In this document: piece after piece, positions 43,048 to 51,689 of the stretch
How positions within the stretch are numbered: the stretch's first letter is position 1
Layout: each line of letters begins with the position of its first letter
NCBI GenBank assembly: GCA_019931245.1
Contig: JAINDL010000018.1
Location: 1 to 51,689, forward strand
DNA length: 51,689 nt
Source: Bryobacteraceae bacterium CoA2 C42
GTDB taxonomy: Bacteria > Acidobacteriota > Terriglobia > Bryobacterales > Bryobacteraceae
Direction of reading: 5' to 3'
The notes under the pieces: generated by a model
Seen by the model: only the letters and a program-made list of their open reading frames with translations
Told to the model about the DNA's origin: nothing
Databases searched by the model: none
Made by a program: the position numbers and the translations under genes

Positions 43048-43051
<4 letters not shown>
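41969..43051 (+). CDS. mannose-1-phosphate guanylyltransferase
   Basis: A 360-residue nucleotidyltransferase of the type without a phosphomannose-isomerase domain. It has the pyrophosphorylase motif [57 protein letters not shown] and the late [12 protein letters not shown]. The product GDP-mannose feeds glycan synthesis. It overlaps the cyclophilin gene by 4 bp and lies 12 bp after lepB. Confidence 0.9.
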
Positions 43052-43527
<476 letters not shown>

Positions 43528-43548
43528 GCGCCCCTCCCCTCGGACAAC

Positions 43549-43572
43549 ACCCCACTCCACCCGGAGTGGGGT
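43549..43572 (+). terminator. hairpin at the end of the ffh operon
   Basis: ACCCCACTCC and GGAGTGGGGT form a perfect 10-bp stem with a 4-nt loop, 21 bp after the cyclophilin stop. There is no U-run after it on either strand, so it may be a stabilising hairpin or a terminator aided by Rho. Confidence 0.6.
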
Positions 43573-43606
43573 CTCCTCGACGCAGGAATTGGAGTAGCAT
43601 GACGCT

Positions 43607-44176
43607 ATGCGCTCCTTACTCATCGTCCCCCTGCTGCTGACTGGTTTGGCCTCCGCGCAAGTGGATATGCCGCCCGATCCCAGGTATCTAGGGATAGCCA
43701 CCTACCTGGAATTGACGGATGCCCAGCTAACAGGCATCGAACGGCTCAATCGCCAGCTGGAGTCCTACCGCGCAGGCAAAACACGCCGGCAATTCGTCGT
43801 CCAGCAGGAACTCGCCGAACAGATGTTGCGAGACCCGCTCGACCCCACCGCCATCGGCCTTCGCCACGTGGAACTCGAATCGATCCGCCGGGAAATCGAA
43901 GCCGAACAAAACAAGACCGTCAAAGCCATTCAGGCTCTCCTCACCCCCGTCCAGCGGGCACGGCTGGAAGACCTGTCCCAGGTGCTCCGCCAGCACAGCC
44001 TGGCCTGCCTCGCCCTCGGCCTCAACCTGATTTCCCCACTACCGTTGCGGCCGCGTCCTACCTTCGGCAGTTTCCTTCCGGCGTTGCCGCCGTCGTTATC
44101 CACTGACGGTGGCTGCCCGGGCCTGATCGGGAACGTCACCATCTTCGATCCCGCCGCCTCCGCCACCCTCCCATAA
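43607..44176 (+). CDS. exported LTxxQ-type (Spy/CpxP-like) protein
   Basis: A 189-residue protein with a signal peptide (MRSLLIVPLLLTGLASAQ). The helical body contains LELTDAQLTGIERLNRQLES and ALLTPVQRARLEDLSQVL, both LTxxQ-like repeats, so it resembles periplasmic Spy-like chaperones or metal-resistance proteins. The C-terminal 40 residues are Pro-rich and low in helix, possibly extended. It is monocistronic, just before the deacylase gene. The function is not assigned. Confidence 0.65.
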   Translation: MRSLLIVPLLLTGLASAQVDMPPDPRYLGIATYLELTDAQLTGIERLNRQLESYRAGKTRRQFVVQQELAEQMLRDPLDPTAIGLRHVELESIRREIEAEQNKTVKAIQALLTPVQRARLEDLSQVLRQHSLACLALGLNLISPLPLRPRPTFGSFLPALPPSLSTDGGCPGLIGNVTIFDPAASATLP

Positions 44177-44204
44177 CACCCCCGACAACGCTACACTGCA
44201 ATCC

Positions 44205-45803
44205 ATGCGCCTGTTCTTTCTCCTCCTCCCCACGCTGGCCCTCGCCCAGCCCCCCTACGACGTTCTCATCAGGAACGGGCGCATCGCCGACGGCACCGGT
44301 AACCCCACCTTCCTCGCCGATGTCGCCCTCACCGGCGGCAAAATCACCGCCATCGGCAAACTCCACGGCCTCGCCAAACGCACCATCGACGCCACCGGCA
44401 TGATCGTCGCCCCCGGCTTCATCGATATCCATAACCACTCCGATACCTCCCTGCTCGCCGACGGCAACGCCCAGTCCTTCATCCGCCAGGGCGTCACCAC
44501 CCTCATCTTCGGCGAAGGCCCCTCCGCCGCCCCCTCCCGCGACTTCCCCCGCTTCACCAACTACTGGGAGCGCCTCCTCCGCACCGGCATCTCCCCCAAC
44601 GTCGGCAGCTACGTCGGCTCGAGCCAGGTCTGGACCCAGGTCCGCGGCCCCAAAGCCGGCCCGCCCACCCCCGCCGAACTCACCCAAATGCGGGCCCTCG
44701 TCAAACAGGCCATGGAAGACGGCGCCCTCGGCGTCTCCAGCTCCCTCTCCGGCCCTCCCGGCTCCTGGATCGATACCGATACCCTCGTCGCCCTCTGCGA
44801 AGAGACCCGCCCCTACGGCGGCATCTACTCGACCCACATGCGCACCGAAGGCCACGGCGTCTTTGAATCCATCGCCGAAGCCATCACCATCTCCAAACGC
44901 GCCGGCGTCCCCGTCGACATCATCCACCTGAAGCTGGCCGAAAACAAGCTTTGGGGCAAGATGCCCGAAGTCATCGCCACCCTCGCCAAGGCCCGCGCCG
45001 ACGGCCTCGAGGTCGAGGCCCACGTCTATCCCTACCGCGCCGGCCAGAACAACCTGTCCAGCATCATCCCCCCCTGGGCCCACGAAGGCGGCGTCAACGA
45101 ACTCCTCAAACGCATCCAGGACCCCGCGCTCAAAGAGCGTCTCACCCGCGAAATCCTCAACGGCATCCCCGGCACCAACTGGTACAACCACTTCACCGCC
45201 ACCGGCTCCTGGGAGGGCATGCAGGTCTCCTCGTTCTCGAACCCGAACTATAAGAAGTACGAAGGCCAGCGCATGAACCAGATCATCGCCGCCCTCGGCA
45301 AAGACCCCGTCGACGCGCTCTTCCAGGTGCTCCTCGATAACGGCGGCTCCGTACCCACCGTCTTCTTCCACCACAACGAAGAGGATATGCGCTACGCCCT
45401 CCGGCAGCCCTTCGTCTCCATCGGCTCGGACGGCCGCGCCGTCGCCACCACCGGCCTGCTCGCCGCCGAACACCCCCACCCCCGCTACTACGGCACCTTC
45501 CCCCGCATCCTCGGCCGCTACGTCCGCGACGAAAAGGTCATCACCCTCGAAGAGGCCATCCGCAAGATGACCTCGGCCAACGCCAACAAACTCCGCCTCT
45601 ATGACCGCGGCCTGCTCCGCGCCGGCTTAGCGGCCGACGTCACCATCTTCGACCCGGCCAAGGTCATCGACCACTCGACCTACGAGAAGCCCCACCAGTA
45701 CTCCACCGGCATCGTCCACGTCTTCGTCAACGGCATCGCCGTGCTCCGCGACGGCGAACACACCAGCGCCCGCCCCGGCACCATCGTCATGCGTCAGCGC
45801 TGA
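44205..45803 (+). CDS. secreted N-acyl-D-amino-acid deacylase (amidohydrolase)
   Basis: A 532-residue protein with a signal peptide (MRLFFLLLPTLALAQ). The metal-binding HxH of the barrel is in APGFIDIHNHSDTSLLAD, and the catalytic Asp is in SIGSDGRAV. Blocks YDVLIRNGRIADGTGNP at the start and GLAADVTIFDPAKVID at the end match D-aminoacylase-type amidohydrolases. It would hydrolyse N-acyl-D-amino acids or related amides outside the cytoplasm. Its end overlaps the convergent phosphatase gene by 10 bp. Confidence 0.85.
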   Translation: MRLFFLLLPTLALAQPPYDVLIRNGRIADGTGNPTFLADVALTGGKITAIGKLHGLAKRTIDATGMIVAPGFIDIHNHSDTSLLADGNAQSFIRQGVTTLIFGEGPSAAPSRDFPRFTNYWERLLRTGISPNVGSYVGSSQVWTQVRGPKAGPPTPAELTQMRALVKQAMEDGALGVSSSLSGPPGSWIDTDTLVALCEETRPYGGIYSTHMRTEGHGVFESIAEAITISKRAGVPVDIIHLKLAENKLWGKMPEVIATLAKARADGLEVEAHVYPYRAGQNNLSSIIPPWAHEGGVNELLKRIQDPALKERLTREILNGIPGTNWYNHFTATGSWEGMQVSSFSNPNYKKYEGQRMNQIIAALGKDPVDALFQVLLDNGGSVPTVFFHHNEEDMRYALRQPFVSIGSDGRAVATTGLLAAEHPHPRYYGTFPRILGRYVRDEKVITLEEAIRKMTSANANKLRLYDRGLLRAGLAADVTIFDPAKVIDHSTYEKPHQYSTGIVHVFVNGIAVLRDGEHTSARPGTIVMRQR

Positions 45804-46519
45804 AGCACCCGCTCCCAGGACCCGTACATCGGGTTCGGCAGCAGAAACCAACGTTGGCCGAAGAACTGCCGGTGCGGCGCCAGGATCTCCCGCCGCCCGG
45901 CAATCGAGTTCTGCTCAGCCGGCACACTCACAAAATCCTGGAAGTCATCGCCCACCAGCAACAGCACCCGGTAGCTCTCGGCCACCGCCGCCCGCCGGGC
46001 ACTCTTATCGCTCCCGCTGCCCGTCCGGCACAGCAACCGCGCCGGGGACCACGGCGCCCCCAGCCGCCGCAGATTCCGCACCGTCGGGTCGTTCTCGTCA
46101 TCGGCCTTGCAGGTCCGGTTGGTCACGTAAACCAGCGCCACGCCCCGCATCTGGGCGAACTTCAAAAACTCAATCGCCCCGGGCACCGCCGTCGCCTTGG
46201 CCTGCGCCACCCACGCGTTCCACTTCTCGTTGTCAAAAGCAATCCGCTGCGCCGCCAGCGCCGCCTGGTGCTCGGAGTTGTCGAGCACGGTCTCATCCAG
46301 GTCGAGAATCACCGCCGGCGGCAACCCCGCAAACCCGGGCTTCTGCTCAAGCGCCGCCGTCCACTGCGGCTGCGCGAGCGCCGCCTCCAGCGCCTGCGCA
46401 GCCCCCCGGTAAGCCTGCTCGCTCAGCGCCGCATACTCCACGCTGGTCCGCACCCAGGCCACCGGCAGCTCCGGCTGCGCCGCCAGAGGAAGCGCCAAAA
46501 GAAAGAAGAACCGCCTCAT
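45794..46519 (-). CDS. secreted HAD-family acid phosphatase (class B-like / lipoprotein e(P4) type)
   Basis: A 241-residue protein with a short signal peptide ([15 protein letters not shown]) and no lipobox Cys. The HAD motif I is ILDLDETVLDNS with nucleophile Asp; VYVTNRT gives motif II and LVGDDFQDF motif IV. This matches the class C/e(P4)-type phosphatases that dephosphorylate nucleotides in the periplasm. It overlaps csoR by 4 bp and may be co-transcribed with the copper operon. Its link to copper is not clear. Confidence 0.82.
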   Translation of the reverse strand: MRRFFFLLALPLAAQPELPVAWVRTSVEYAALSEQAYRGAAQALEAALAQPQWTAALEQKPGFAGLPPAVILDLDETVLDNSEHQAALAAQRIAFDNEKWNAWVAQAKATAVPGAIEFLKFAQMRGVALVYVTNRTCKADDENDPTVRNLRRLGAPWSPARLLCRTGSGSDKSARRAAVAESYRVLLLVGDDFQDFVSVPAEQNSIAGRREILAPHRQFFGQRWFLLPNPMYGSWERVLQR

Positions 46520-46782
46520 AACGAATACTTATACATCAACTCGAGCAGCTCCTTCTGCATCGCCGCCGACTTGGCCGGATCGCGCGAGGCAAACGCCGCG
46601 GCGACACAGTGTTCGAGATGCCCCTGCATCACCTGCTTGGACAATCCCCGCAGCGCCTGCTGCACGCTCGCAATCTGCACCAGAACCTCCGCGCAGTAAC
46701 GGTCCTCCTCAATCATCCGGTGGATCCCCCGCACCTGCCCCTCAATGCGCCTCAAACGCTTTAAGTTCTTCTCTTTGCTCAT
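46516..46782 (-). CDS. csoR: CsoR-family copper-sensing repressor
   Basis: An 88-residue all-helical protein. The Cu(I) ligands Cys30, His55 and Cys59 have the same spacing (25 and 4) as Cys36/His61/Cys65 of mycobacterial CsoR. The basic helix [20 protein letters not shown] binds DNA. It overlaps copA by 4 bp, and an inverted repeat of CsoR-operator type precedes copZ, so autoregulation of the operon is likely. Formaldehyde-type FrmR paralogues lack this ligand set. Confidence 0.9.
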   Translation of the reverse strand: MSKEKNLKRLRRIEGQVRGIHRMIEEDRYCAEVLVQIASVQQALRGLSKQVMQGHLEHCVAAAFASRDPAKSAAMQKELLELMYKYSL

Positions 46783-48809
46783 AGTCGAATCCGCCCCAGA
46801 CGCAAACTGTTCGCCAGCACGCTCACCGAACTCAGCGCCATCGCCGCGCTCGCCAGCACCGGGTTCAACTCCCCCGCCGCGGCCAACGGAATGCCAATCG
46901 CGTTATAGAAAAACGCCCAGAACAGGTTCTGCCGCATCACGCGCACCGTCGCCCGCGCCAGCGCGAAGGCGTCGGCCGCCGCCAGCAGGTCGGGCCGCAG
47001 CAGCGTCACCGCGGCCGTCTCGGCCGCAATATCTGACCCCGTCGCCATCGCCAGCCCCACATCGGCCTGCGCCAGCGCCGGAGCATCGTTCACCCCGTCG
47101 CCAATCATCGCCACCACCCGCCCCTCCCGCTGCAACCCCGCGATAAACTCGAGCTTCCCGCCCGGCAGCAGCCCCGCATGCACCTCCCGAACCCCCACCG
47201 CCGCCGCCACCCGCTCCGCCGCCGCCGCCCGGTCCCCCGTCAGCATCACCGTCCGCACCCCCAGCCGCCGCACCCCCGCGGCCGAGGTCGCCTTCACCGG
47301 GTCGTCCACCTCCAAAGCCAGCGCAAACATCCCGTCCACCGTCGCCGCCACCGGCAGCGGGCTGTCCACGCCCAACCACGACGGCCGCCCCACCCGCACC
47401 CGCCGGCCCTCCACCACCCCTTCCGCCCCCTGCCCCGGCGTCGCCGCAAAGCCGGTCACCTCCGGCAGCAGCCCCCCCGCGTAGTGCACCACCGCCTGCG
47501 CCAGCGGGTGCTCGGAGTGCCGCTCCACGGCCGCGACAAACCGAAGCCATTGCGGGTCGCCCTCGAGGTGCGTCACCGCCGGCCGGCCCGCCGTCAACGT
47601 CCCCGTCTTGTCGAGCACCGCCACGTCCACCCGCGCCAGCCGCTCCATCGCCTCCCCGCCCTTGAACAACACCCCCAACCCCGCCGCCCGCCCCGTCGCC
47701 ACCATCACCGCCGCCGGCACCGCCAGCCCCATCGCGCATGGGCAGGCGATAATCAACACCGCCACGGCAGCCTGCAGCGCCGCCCCCGCGCCGCCGCCCA
47801 CCCACAGCCATACCCCAAACGTCACCCCGGCAATCGTCACCACCACCGGCACAAAAATCGCGCTGATCCGGTCCGCTAAACGCTGCAACGGCGCCCGGCT
47901 CGCCTGCGCCTCGCGCGTCATGCGGACAATCTGCCCCAGCATCGTCCCCGCCCCCACCGCCGTCGCCCGGAACTCGAGCGACCCCGACCCGTTCAACGTC
48001 CCCGCCGCCACCCGGTCGCCCACTCCCTTCGCCACCGCCATCGGTTCGCCCGTCAGCATCGACTCATCCACCGCCGAACTCCCCGCCTCCACCACCCCAT
48101 CCACCGGAATCCGCTCGGCCGGCTTCACCAGCAGCCGGTCCCCCGGCGCCACCGCCTCCACCGCCACGCTCACCCACTCCTCGCCCCGCCACACCCACGC
48201 CGCCGCCGGCGCCATCTGCGCCAGCTTCCGGATCGCCGCCGCCGTCTGGTGCCGGGCGCGCGCCTCCATCGCCCGGCCCGCCAGTACCAGGCCCAGAATG
48301 AACACCACCGCCTCGAAGTAGACCTCGTGCACCCACCCCGCCAGCGCCGCCGCCGAGTAAGCAAACGCCGCCCCGGTGCCCAGCGTAATCAGCGTGCTCA
48401 TGTCCGTGTTCCCGTGCCGCAGGCCGCTCACGGCCTTGACGTAGTAGCCCCGCCCCGGCCCCGCCATCACGAACACCGTCAAGCCCAGCTGCACCCAGTT
48501 CCACGCCCGGTTGCCATGCCCCGCCCACGGCATCGCCGCCATCATCAGCAAGCCAATGCCGATGCTGATCGCCGCCGGACGCACATAGCTGGTCTCGGCG
48601 CGCACCTCGGCCTCGTAGCCACTGTCGACAATCGCCGCCACCAGCTTGGCCGGCGCCGCCACCGCCGGGTCGTACACCACGCTCGCCTCGTTCGTCAGCA
48701 GGCTCACCGCCGCCCGCTCGACGCCCGGCACCTCCTCGAGCGCCCGCTGCACATGCCCCTGGCAGGCGGCGCACGACATGCCGCCCACCGGGATGATCAC
48801 CGTCTTCAC
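46779..48809 (-). CDS. copA: copper-translocating P-type ATPase
   Basis: A 676-residue P1B ATPase with one N-terminal metal-binding domain ([12 protein letters not shown]) and about eight transmembrane helices. The ion motif is [12 protein letters not shown] (CPC, the Cu+ class). The actuator has [10 protein letters not shown], the phosphorylation site is LDKTGTLT, the nucleotide domain HP pair is RHSEHPLA, and the hinge is [10 protein letters not shown]. It exports Cu(I). It overlaps copZ and csoR by 4 bp on either side. Confidence 0.93.
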   Translation of the reverse strand: MKTVIIPVGGMSCAACQGHVQRALEEVPGVERAAVSLLTNEASVVYDPAVAAPAKLVAAIVDSGYEAEVRAETSYVRPAAISIGIGLLMMAAMPWAGHGNRAWNWVQLGLTVFVMAGPGRGYYVKAVSGLRHGNTDMSTLITLGTGAAFAYSAAALAGWVHEVYFEAVVFILGLVLAGRAMEARARHQTAAAIRKLAQMAPAAAWVWRGEEWVSVAVEAVAPGDRLLVKPAERIPVDGVVEAGSSAVDESMLTGEPMAVAKGVGDRVAAGTLNGSGSLEFRATAVGAGTMLGQIVRMTREAQASRAPLQRLADRISAIFVPVVVTIAGVTFGVWLWVGGGAGAALQAAVAVLIIACPCAMGLAVPAAVMVATGRAAGLGVLFKGGEAMERLARVDVAVLDKTGTLTAGRPAVTHLEGDPQWLRFVAAVERHSEHPLAQAVVHYAGGLLPEVTGFAATPGQGAEGVVEGRRVRVGRPSWLGVDSPLPVAATVDGMFALALEVDDPVKATSAAGVRRLGVRTVMLTGDRAAAAERVAAAVGVREVHAGLLPGGKLEFIAGLQREGRVVAMIGDGVNDAPALAQADVGLAMATGSDIAAETAAVTLLRPDLLAAADAFALARATVRVMRQNLFWAFFYNAIGIPLAAAGELNPVLASAAMALSSVSVLANSLRLGRIRL

Positions 48810-49003
48810 GGCGCCAGCCGCGCCGCATAGCCGGCCTTGCGCAAAGCCGCCAGCGCCGCCTCCGCATCAGCCGCCCCAATCACCGCCGCGCCAATCACGA
48901 CAGATTCCACCGTTACGCCCGGCGTCTTCTCGAGCGCCTGCGTTACGCGGCGCACGCAGGCCCCGCAGTGCATGCCTTCAATTTTGAGTTCCATAGGTCG
49001 CAT
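48806..49003 (-). CDS. copZ: CopZ-like copper chaperone (HMA domain)
   Basis: A 65-residue heavy-metal-associated domain with the metal motif GMHCGACV (Cys13 and Cys16). It would carry Cu(I) to the ATPase encoded next. It overlaps copA by 4 bp. The start is uncertain: ATG 49003 lies at the edge of the operator palindrome, and ATG 48994 three codons later is also possible; no ribosome-binding site is evident for either. It is the first gene of the copper unit. Confidence 0.85.
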   Translation of the reverse strand: MRPMELKIEGMHCGACVRRVTQALEKTPGVTVESVVIGAAVIGAADAEAALAALRKAGYAARLAP

Positions 49004-49024
49004 AGGGTATACCCCTATACCCTA
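49003..49024. promoter_or_regulatory. CsoR-type operator palindrome
   Basis: TAGGGTATA (49003-49011), four C, then TATACCCTA (49016-49024) form a perfect 9-4-9 inverted repeat. It has the A/T-flanked G/C-tract pattern of known CsoR operators. It spans the whole gap between the O-antigen ligase stop (its last bases) and the copZ start (its first base), so repressor binding here would block transcription into copZ-copA-csoR. The promoter must lie within or next to it, in the 3' end of the ligase gene. Confidence 0.7.
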
Positions 49025-50215
49025 TACTACCTCGTCCGCGCCCGCCGCGAAGTAGCCCACCACCAGCAGCCCCAGAAACAGCTGCAGCACCTCGCTGTCC
49101 CCCAGGTTGTACTCAAACACCCCCGCCGTCAGCACCCCGATCACCACCGCCGCCACCCCGTGCAGCACCGCCCGCCGCTCCGCCTCCGCCGCCCGCCGCG
49201 CCCCCCGCGCAAACACCACCAGCGCCCCGCCCAGCAGCCACAACAGCGCCGCCACCGCCGGCACGCCCCGCTCGGCCGCGAAGTGCAGGTAGATGTTGTG
49301 CAGATGGTCGTACCACCAGCTCGCCGGAAACGGCCGCGGAATATCCGCCGGGGCGTATTCCGGAAACTTCCGCTTCACCATCTCCGGCCCGATGCCCAGC
49401 AGCGGATGCGCCTCGATCATCGCCACCCCCGTGCGGAACATCGCCTGCCGGTGCGCGTTCGAATCCAGGTCCCCCCGCGGCCGCACAATCGACAGCGCCC
49501 GGTCCCGCAGCGTCGCCGGCCCCACCGCCAGCACCAGCCCCGCCAGCACCGGCAGCGCCAGCACCACCGGCCGCTTCCAGCTCCAGACCAGATAAACCAC
49601 CCCGGCCGCCGCGCCAATCCACATCCCCCGCGTCTGCCCCAGCAGCAGCGCCAGCCCCGTCACCCCGGCCACCACCGCCCCCCGCCAGTCCCGCGCAAAC
49701 AGGCACCACGCCACCCCGAGCAGCAGCACCATCATCATCTCGCCGCCGAAGGTCATCCAGTGGCTCATGAAGCCCGTCGTGCGGTCGGCAATGTAGGCCA
49801 CCGTGAAGTCCACCCCGGCCGCCTGCGCCGCCACGTACTTCCGCCCGTACTGCACAAAGCTCCACAGCGCCGACAACACCCCGGCCGCCCCCAGCCCCGC
49901 CAGCATCCACCGCACCTCCACCCACCGCCGCAGCGCCGTCGCCAGCGCGAACAGAATCAGATAGACAAAGAACTTCCGCAGTTGCGGCACGCCCGCCGCC
50001 GGCGCTTCGCTGCACAACACGGCCAACACCGACAAACCCACAAACGCCGCCAGCGGCGCCCCCACCGGCGGAAAACGCCGCTCCCGCCAGCGCCACAGCG
50101 CCAGCGCCGTCGCCACTCCCAGCAGAATCTGCGAGACGGCAATCGAACAGAGAGCCGCCACCACGGCGCCGCCGGCCACCGCGATGGAGACCCGCTGCCA
50201 CTGCTCAGAACCCAT
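49022..50215 (-). CDS. O-antigen ligase/polymerase family protein (Wzy_C)
   Basis: About 397 residues from the ATG at 50215; a longer open frame exists upstream but starts inside the divergent sixA region. About ten hydrophobic helices are visible. The conserved block WYDHLHNIYLHFAAERG lies in the large periplasmic loop with HPLLGIGPEM upstream and GQTRGMWIG earlier. Such enzymes polymerise or attach surface glycans. It is read in the same direction as the copper genes, just upstream, but function is unrelated as far as can be told. Confidence 0.85.
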   Translation of the reverse strand: MGSEQWQRVSIAVAGGAVVAALCSIAVSQILLGVATALALWRWRERRFPPVGAPLAAFVGLSVLAVLCSEAPAAGVPQLRKFFVYLILFALATALRRWVEVRWMLAGLGAAGVLSALWSFVQYGRKYVAAQAAGVDFTVAYIADRTTGFMSHWMTFGGEMMMVLLLGVAWCLFARDWRGAVVAGVTGLALLLGQTRGMWIGAAAGVVYLVWSWKRPVVLALPVLAGLVLAVGPATLRDRALSIVRPRGDLDSNAHRQAMFRTGVAMIEAHPLLGIGPEMVKRKFPEYAPADIPRPFPASWWYDHLHNIYLHFAAERGVPAVAALLWLLGGALVVFARGARRAAEAERRAVLHGVAAVVIGVLTAGVFEYNLGDSEVLQLFLGLLVVGYFAAGADEVV

Positions 50216-50259
50216 GCGCAAGCCTACGAGTATGACAAAATAGGAATCGGTTCGCGACC

Positions 50260-50742
50260 ATGCAGATCTACCTGCTCCGCCACGCCATCGCGGAGGAACC
50301 GAAACCCAGAGTACCCGACGCCGATCGGGCACTAACCGGAGAAGGTGTCCGCAAGCTGCGCGACATTTTGAAGAGGGCCCGCGTCGGGGGACTCTCTCCC
50401 GGCCAGATTCTGACGAGCCCGTTTCGCCGGGCCCGCGAGACCGCCGAACTCGCCGCCAAAGCCCTGGACTTCGCCGAACCCCTGCTCACCACCAACGCCC
50501 TCGTGCCCTCCTCCGTCGCCCAGGAAACCTGGGATGAAATCCGGCTCTACAAGGCCGAAACCGCTCTCCTGCTCGTCGGCCACGAACCGGCGATGAGCCA
50601 CCTGACCGGCTTCCTGCTTGCCGTACCCGAACTGCAAATTGATTTCAAGAAAGGCGCCATGGTCCGCATCGACGTCCCCTCGCTCGGCCCCCGGCCCCGC
50701 GGCGTGCTCAAGTGGATGCTGGCCCCCCGGCTTGCCGGCTGA
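50260..50742 (+). CDS. sixA: phosphohistidine phosphatase SixA-like
   Basis: A 160-residue histidine-phosphatase-superfamily protein. The catalytic RHG-type motif is LLRHAIAEEP with His8, and a second His is in LLVGHEPAMSHL. The small size and no other domain fit SixA, which removes phosphate from histidine on HPt-type domains. It is divergent from the O-antigen ligase gene by 44 bp. Its end overlaps the convergent gene by 35 bp. Confidence 0.85.
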   Translation: MQIYLLRHAIAEEPKPRVPDADRALTGEGVRKLRDILKRARVGGLSPGQILTSPFRRARETAELAAKALDFAEPLLTTNALVPSSVAQETWDEIRLYKAETALLLVGHEPAMSHLTGFLLAVPELQIDFKKGAMVRIDVPSLGPRPRGVLKWMLAPRLAG

Positions 50743-51689
50743 GCCAGCCGAGAGCCTCCTCGCGCGTCGACACGTTGCCCTCCAACTGCTCCTCCTCGAG
50801 CGCCCGCAGCAGCTCGCCAATCCGCGGCCCCGGCGCTACCCCCAGCGCCATCACATCCCGGCCCGTCACGAGCGGCGCCGGCCGCAACTCCTCCGGGCTC
50901 AACCCCTCCCACTGCGCCCGCGCGTACTCGTACGTCCCCAGCCGCCCGCTGCTCGCCAAACAATCGAGACGATGCAGCTCCAACAGCTCACCAAACCCCT
51001 CGTGCCGAAGAAACCGCTTGAGGGTCGCCGGCCGCATCTTCGGCAGATCCGGAAACCGCATATGGCAGCTCACCAGATACTCCACCCGCTCGATCAACTC
51101 GCCCCCCGCCCGCAGCCGCCCCAGAATCCGCCCGGCCATCTCGGCGCCTACGCGGTCGTGCCCGTTGAAGCGGATCCGGTCGGTCACCGTCTGCGTCACC
51201 GGCTTGCCCACATCGTGCAGCAGAGCGCCCCACGCCAACCCCGGCCCGGCCGCGCCCATGTGCCGCAGCAACTCAAGCGTATGCACCCACACATCGCCCT
51301 CCGGATGCCAGTCGGCCGGCTGCTCCACCCCCTGCATCGCCTTCACCTCCGGCAGCAGTTCGGCCAGCAGGCCGCAGCGGTCAAGCAGCGCCATCCCCCG
51401 GGCCGCCCCGCCCTCGCCCAGAATCCGGTTCAACTCGGCAAACACCCGCTCGACGGCAATCCGCCGGATCGCCGCCGGATCAATCGCCGCCAGCGTCGCC
51501 GGGTCGATCGAAAAATCGAGCCGCGCCGCAAACCGCACCGCCCGCAGCATCCGCAGATGATCCTCGCCAAACCGCACCGCCGCATCGCCAATCGCCCGCA
51601 CCGTCCGCCGCGCCAGGTCCTCCCGCCCCCCCACGAAATCGAGCACCTCGTCCGAGAACGGATCGAGAAACAGCCCGTTGATCGTAAAG
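50708..51689 (-). CDS. CCA-adding enzyme/poly(A) polymerase-type tRNA nucleotidyltransferase, 3' part
   Basis: The gene runs off the right edge; about 327 codons are present. The first visible residues read FTINGLFLDPFSDEVLDFVG, the end of the nucleotidyltransferase domain. The RNA-binding block RFGEDHLRMLRAVRFAARL follows, then an HD domain (WGALLHDVGKPVTQT, FNGHDRVGAEMAGRIL) and a C-terminal helical domain. The HD domain is of the kind found in the bacterial CCA/PAP family. The N-terminal catalytic motif (GGxxRD) lies outside the window. It overlaps sixA by 35 bp. Confidence 0.85.
   Translation of the reverse strand, partial: FTINGLFLDPFSDEVLDFVGGREDLARRTVRAIGDAAVRFGEDHLRMLRAVRFAARLDFSIDPATLAAIDPAAIRRIAVERVFAELNRILGEGGAARGMALLDRCGLLAELLPEVKAMQGVEQPADWHPEGDVWVHTLELLRHMGAAGPGLAWGALLHDVGKPVTQTVTDRIRFNGHDRVGAEMAGRILGRLRAGGELIERVEYLVSCHMRFPDLPKMRPATLKRFLRHEGFGELLELHRLDCLASSGRLGTYEYARAQWEGLSPEELRPAPLVTGRDVMALGVAPGPRIGELLRALEEEQLEGNVSTREEALGWLSRQAGGPAST

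Noticed and set aside
46516-46782. FrmR/RcnR-type repressor instead of CsoR
   Set aside because: The Cys-His-Cys ligand spacing equals that of CsoR and the gene sits with copA and copZ.
47178-47879. Plus-strand open frames over copA rich in Arg/His/Pro
   Set aside because: Antisense shadows; the minus strand encodes every P-type ATPase motif in order.

Overview
The window is a GC-rich chromosomal segment (C or G strongly favoured at third codon positions) that looks like Acidobacteriota, probably the Bryobacterales/Solibacter side. This rests on gene types only: an Oar-like TonB-dependent transporter with an N-terminal carboxypeptidase-regulatory domain, a PQQ dehydrogenase with an inserted cytochrome c, a PEP-CTERM protein, two ECF sigma/zinc-finger anti-sigma pairs, and the ffh-rpsP-khpA-rimM-trmD-rplS-rnhB-lepB order. 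No rRNA, tRNA or CRISPR array was seen, so the placement is inference.

Layout. 1-0.7 kb: remains of an IS21 element (terminal repeats and an istA fragment) abutting a probable IS110 fragment. 0.7-8.4 kb: a glycan-uptake/degradation locus, with a TonB transporter and a secreted lyase-like/SGNH protein on the minus strand and a divergent secreted esterase plus SDR on the plus strand. 8.4-14.4 kb: a frameshifted trypsin-like protease, a quinoprotein dehydrogenase, a family 2 glycosyltransferase and a NarL-type two-component pair. 14.4-15.0 kb: a gap with one doubtful ORF. 15.0-19.0 kb: a sugar-acid catabolic cluster (enolase-superfamily dehydratase, MFS transporter, DapA-family aldolase, divergent GntR/FadR regulator). 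19.1-22.0 kb: a chemoreceptor with a clear terminator, a small unknown protein and an ECF sigma/anti-sigma pair. 22.1-30.4 kb: thrS, an HpnI-like glycosyltransferase, a thioredoxin-fold-like secreted protein, a penicillin-acylase-family hydrolase, a CNNM/CorC protein and a CLC channel. 30.5-36.2 kb: folK-ruvB-ruvA, rsmE, a second ECF sigma/anti-sigma/Spy-like module, an A-type Fe-S carrier and a PEP-CTERM protein. 36.7-43.5 kb: the long translation/secretion operon from ffh to a cyclophilin, including lepB and a mannose-1-phosphate guanylyltransferase. 43.6-51.7 kb: an LTxxQ-type secreted protein, an N-acyl-D-amino-acid deacylase, an acid phosphatase, csoR-copA-copZ downstream of an O-antigen ligase, sixA, and the 3' part of a CCA-adding-enzyme-type gene running off the right edge.

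Themes. The genome is compact: same-strand neighbours often overlap by 4 bp, and seven convergent pairs overlap at their 3' ends by 4 to 113 bp. The best-supported functional modules are the copper operon, whose CsoR-type operator fills the whole gap before copZ; the sugar-acid cluster, whose dehydratase carries a KxY rather than KxK motif and whose aldolase has Gln in place of the usual Tyr; and the TonB/lyase/esterase locus, which lacks a SusD-like partner. I found no clearly new system. The leads most worth following are the atypical sugar-acid pathway, the frameshifted protease with an unassigned C-terminal domain, and the PEP-CTERM gene with an A8 tract at its start.
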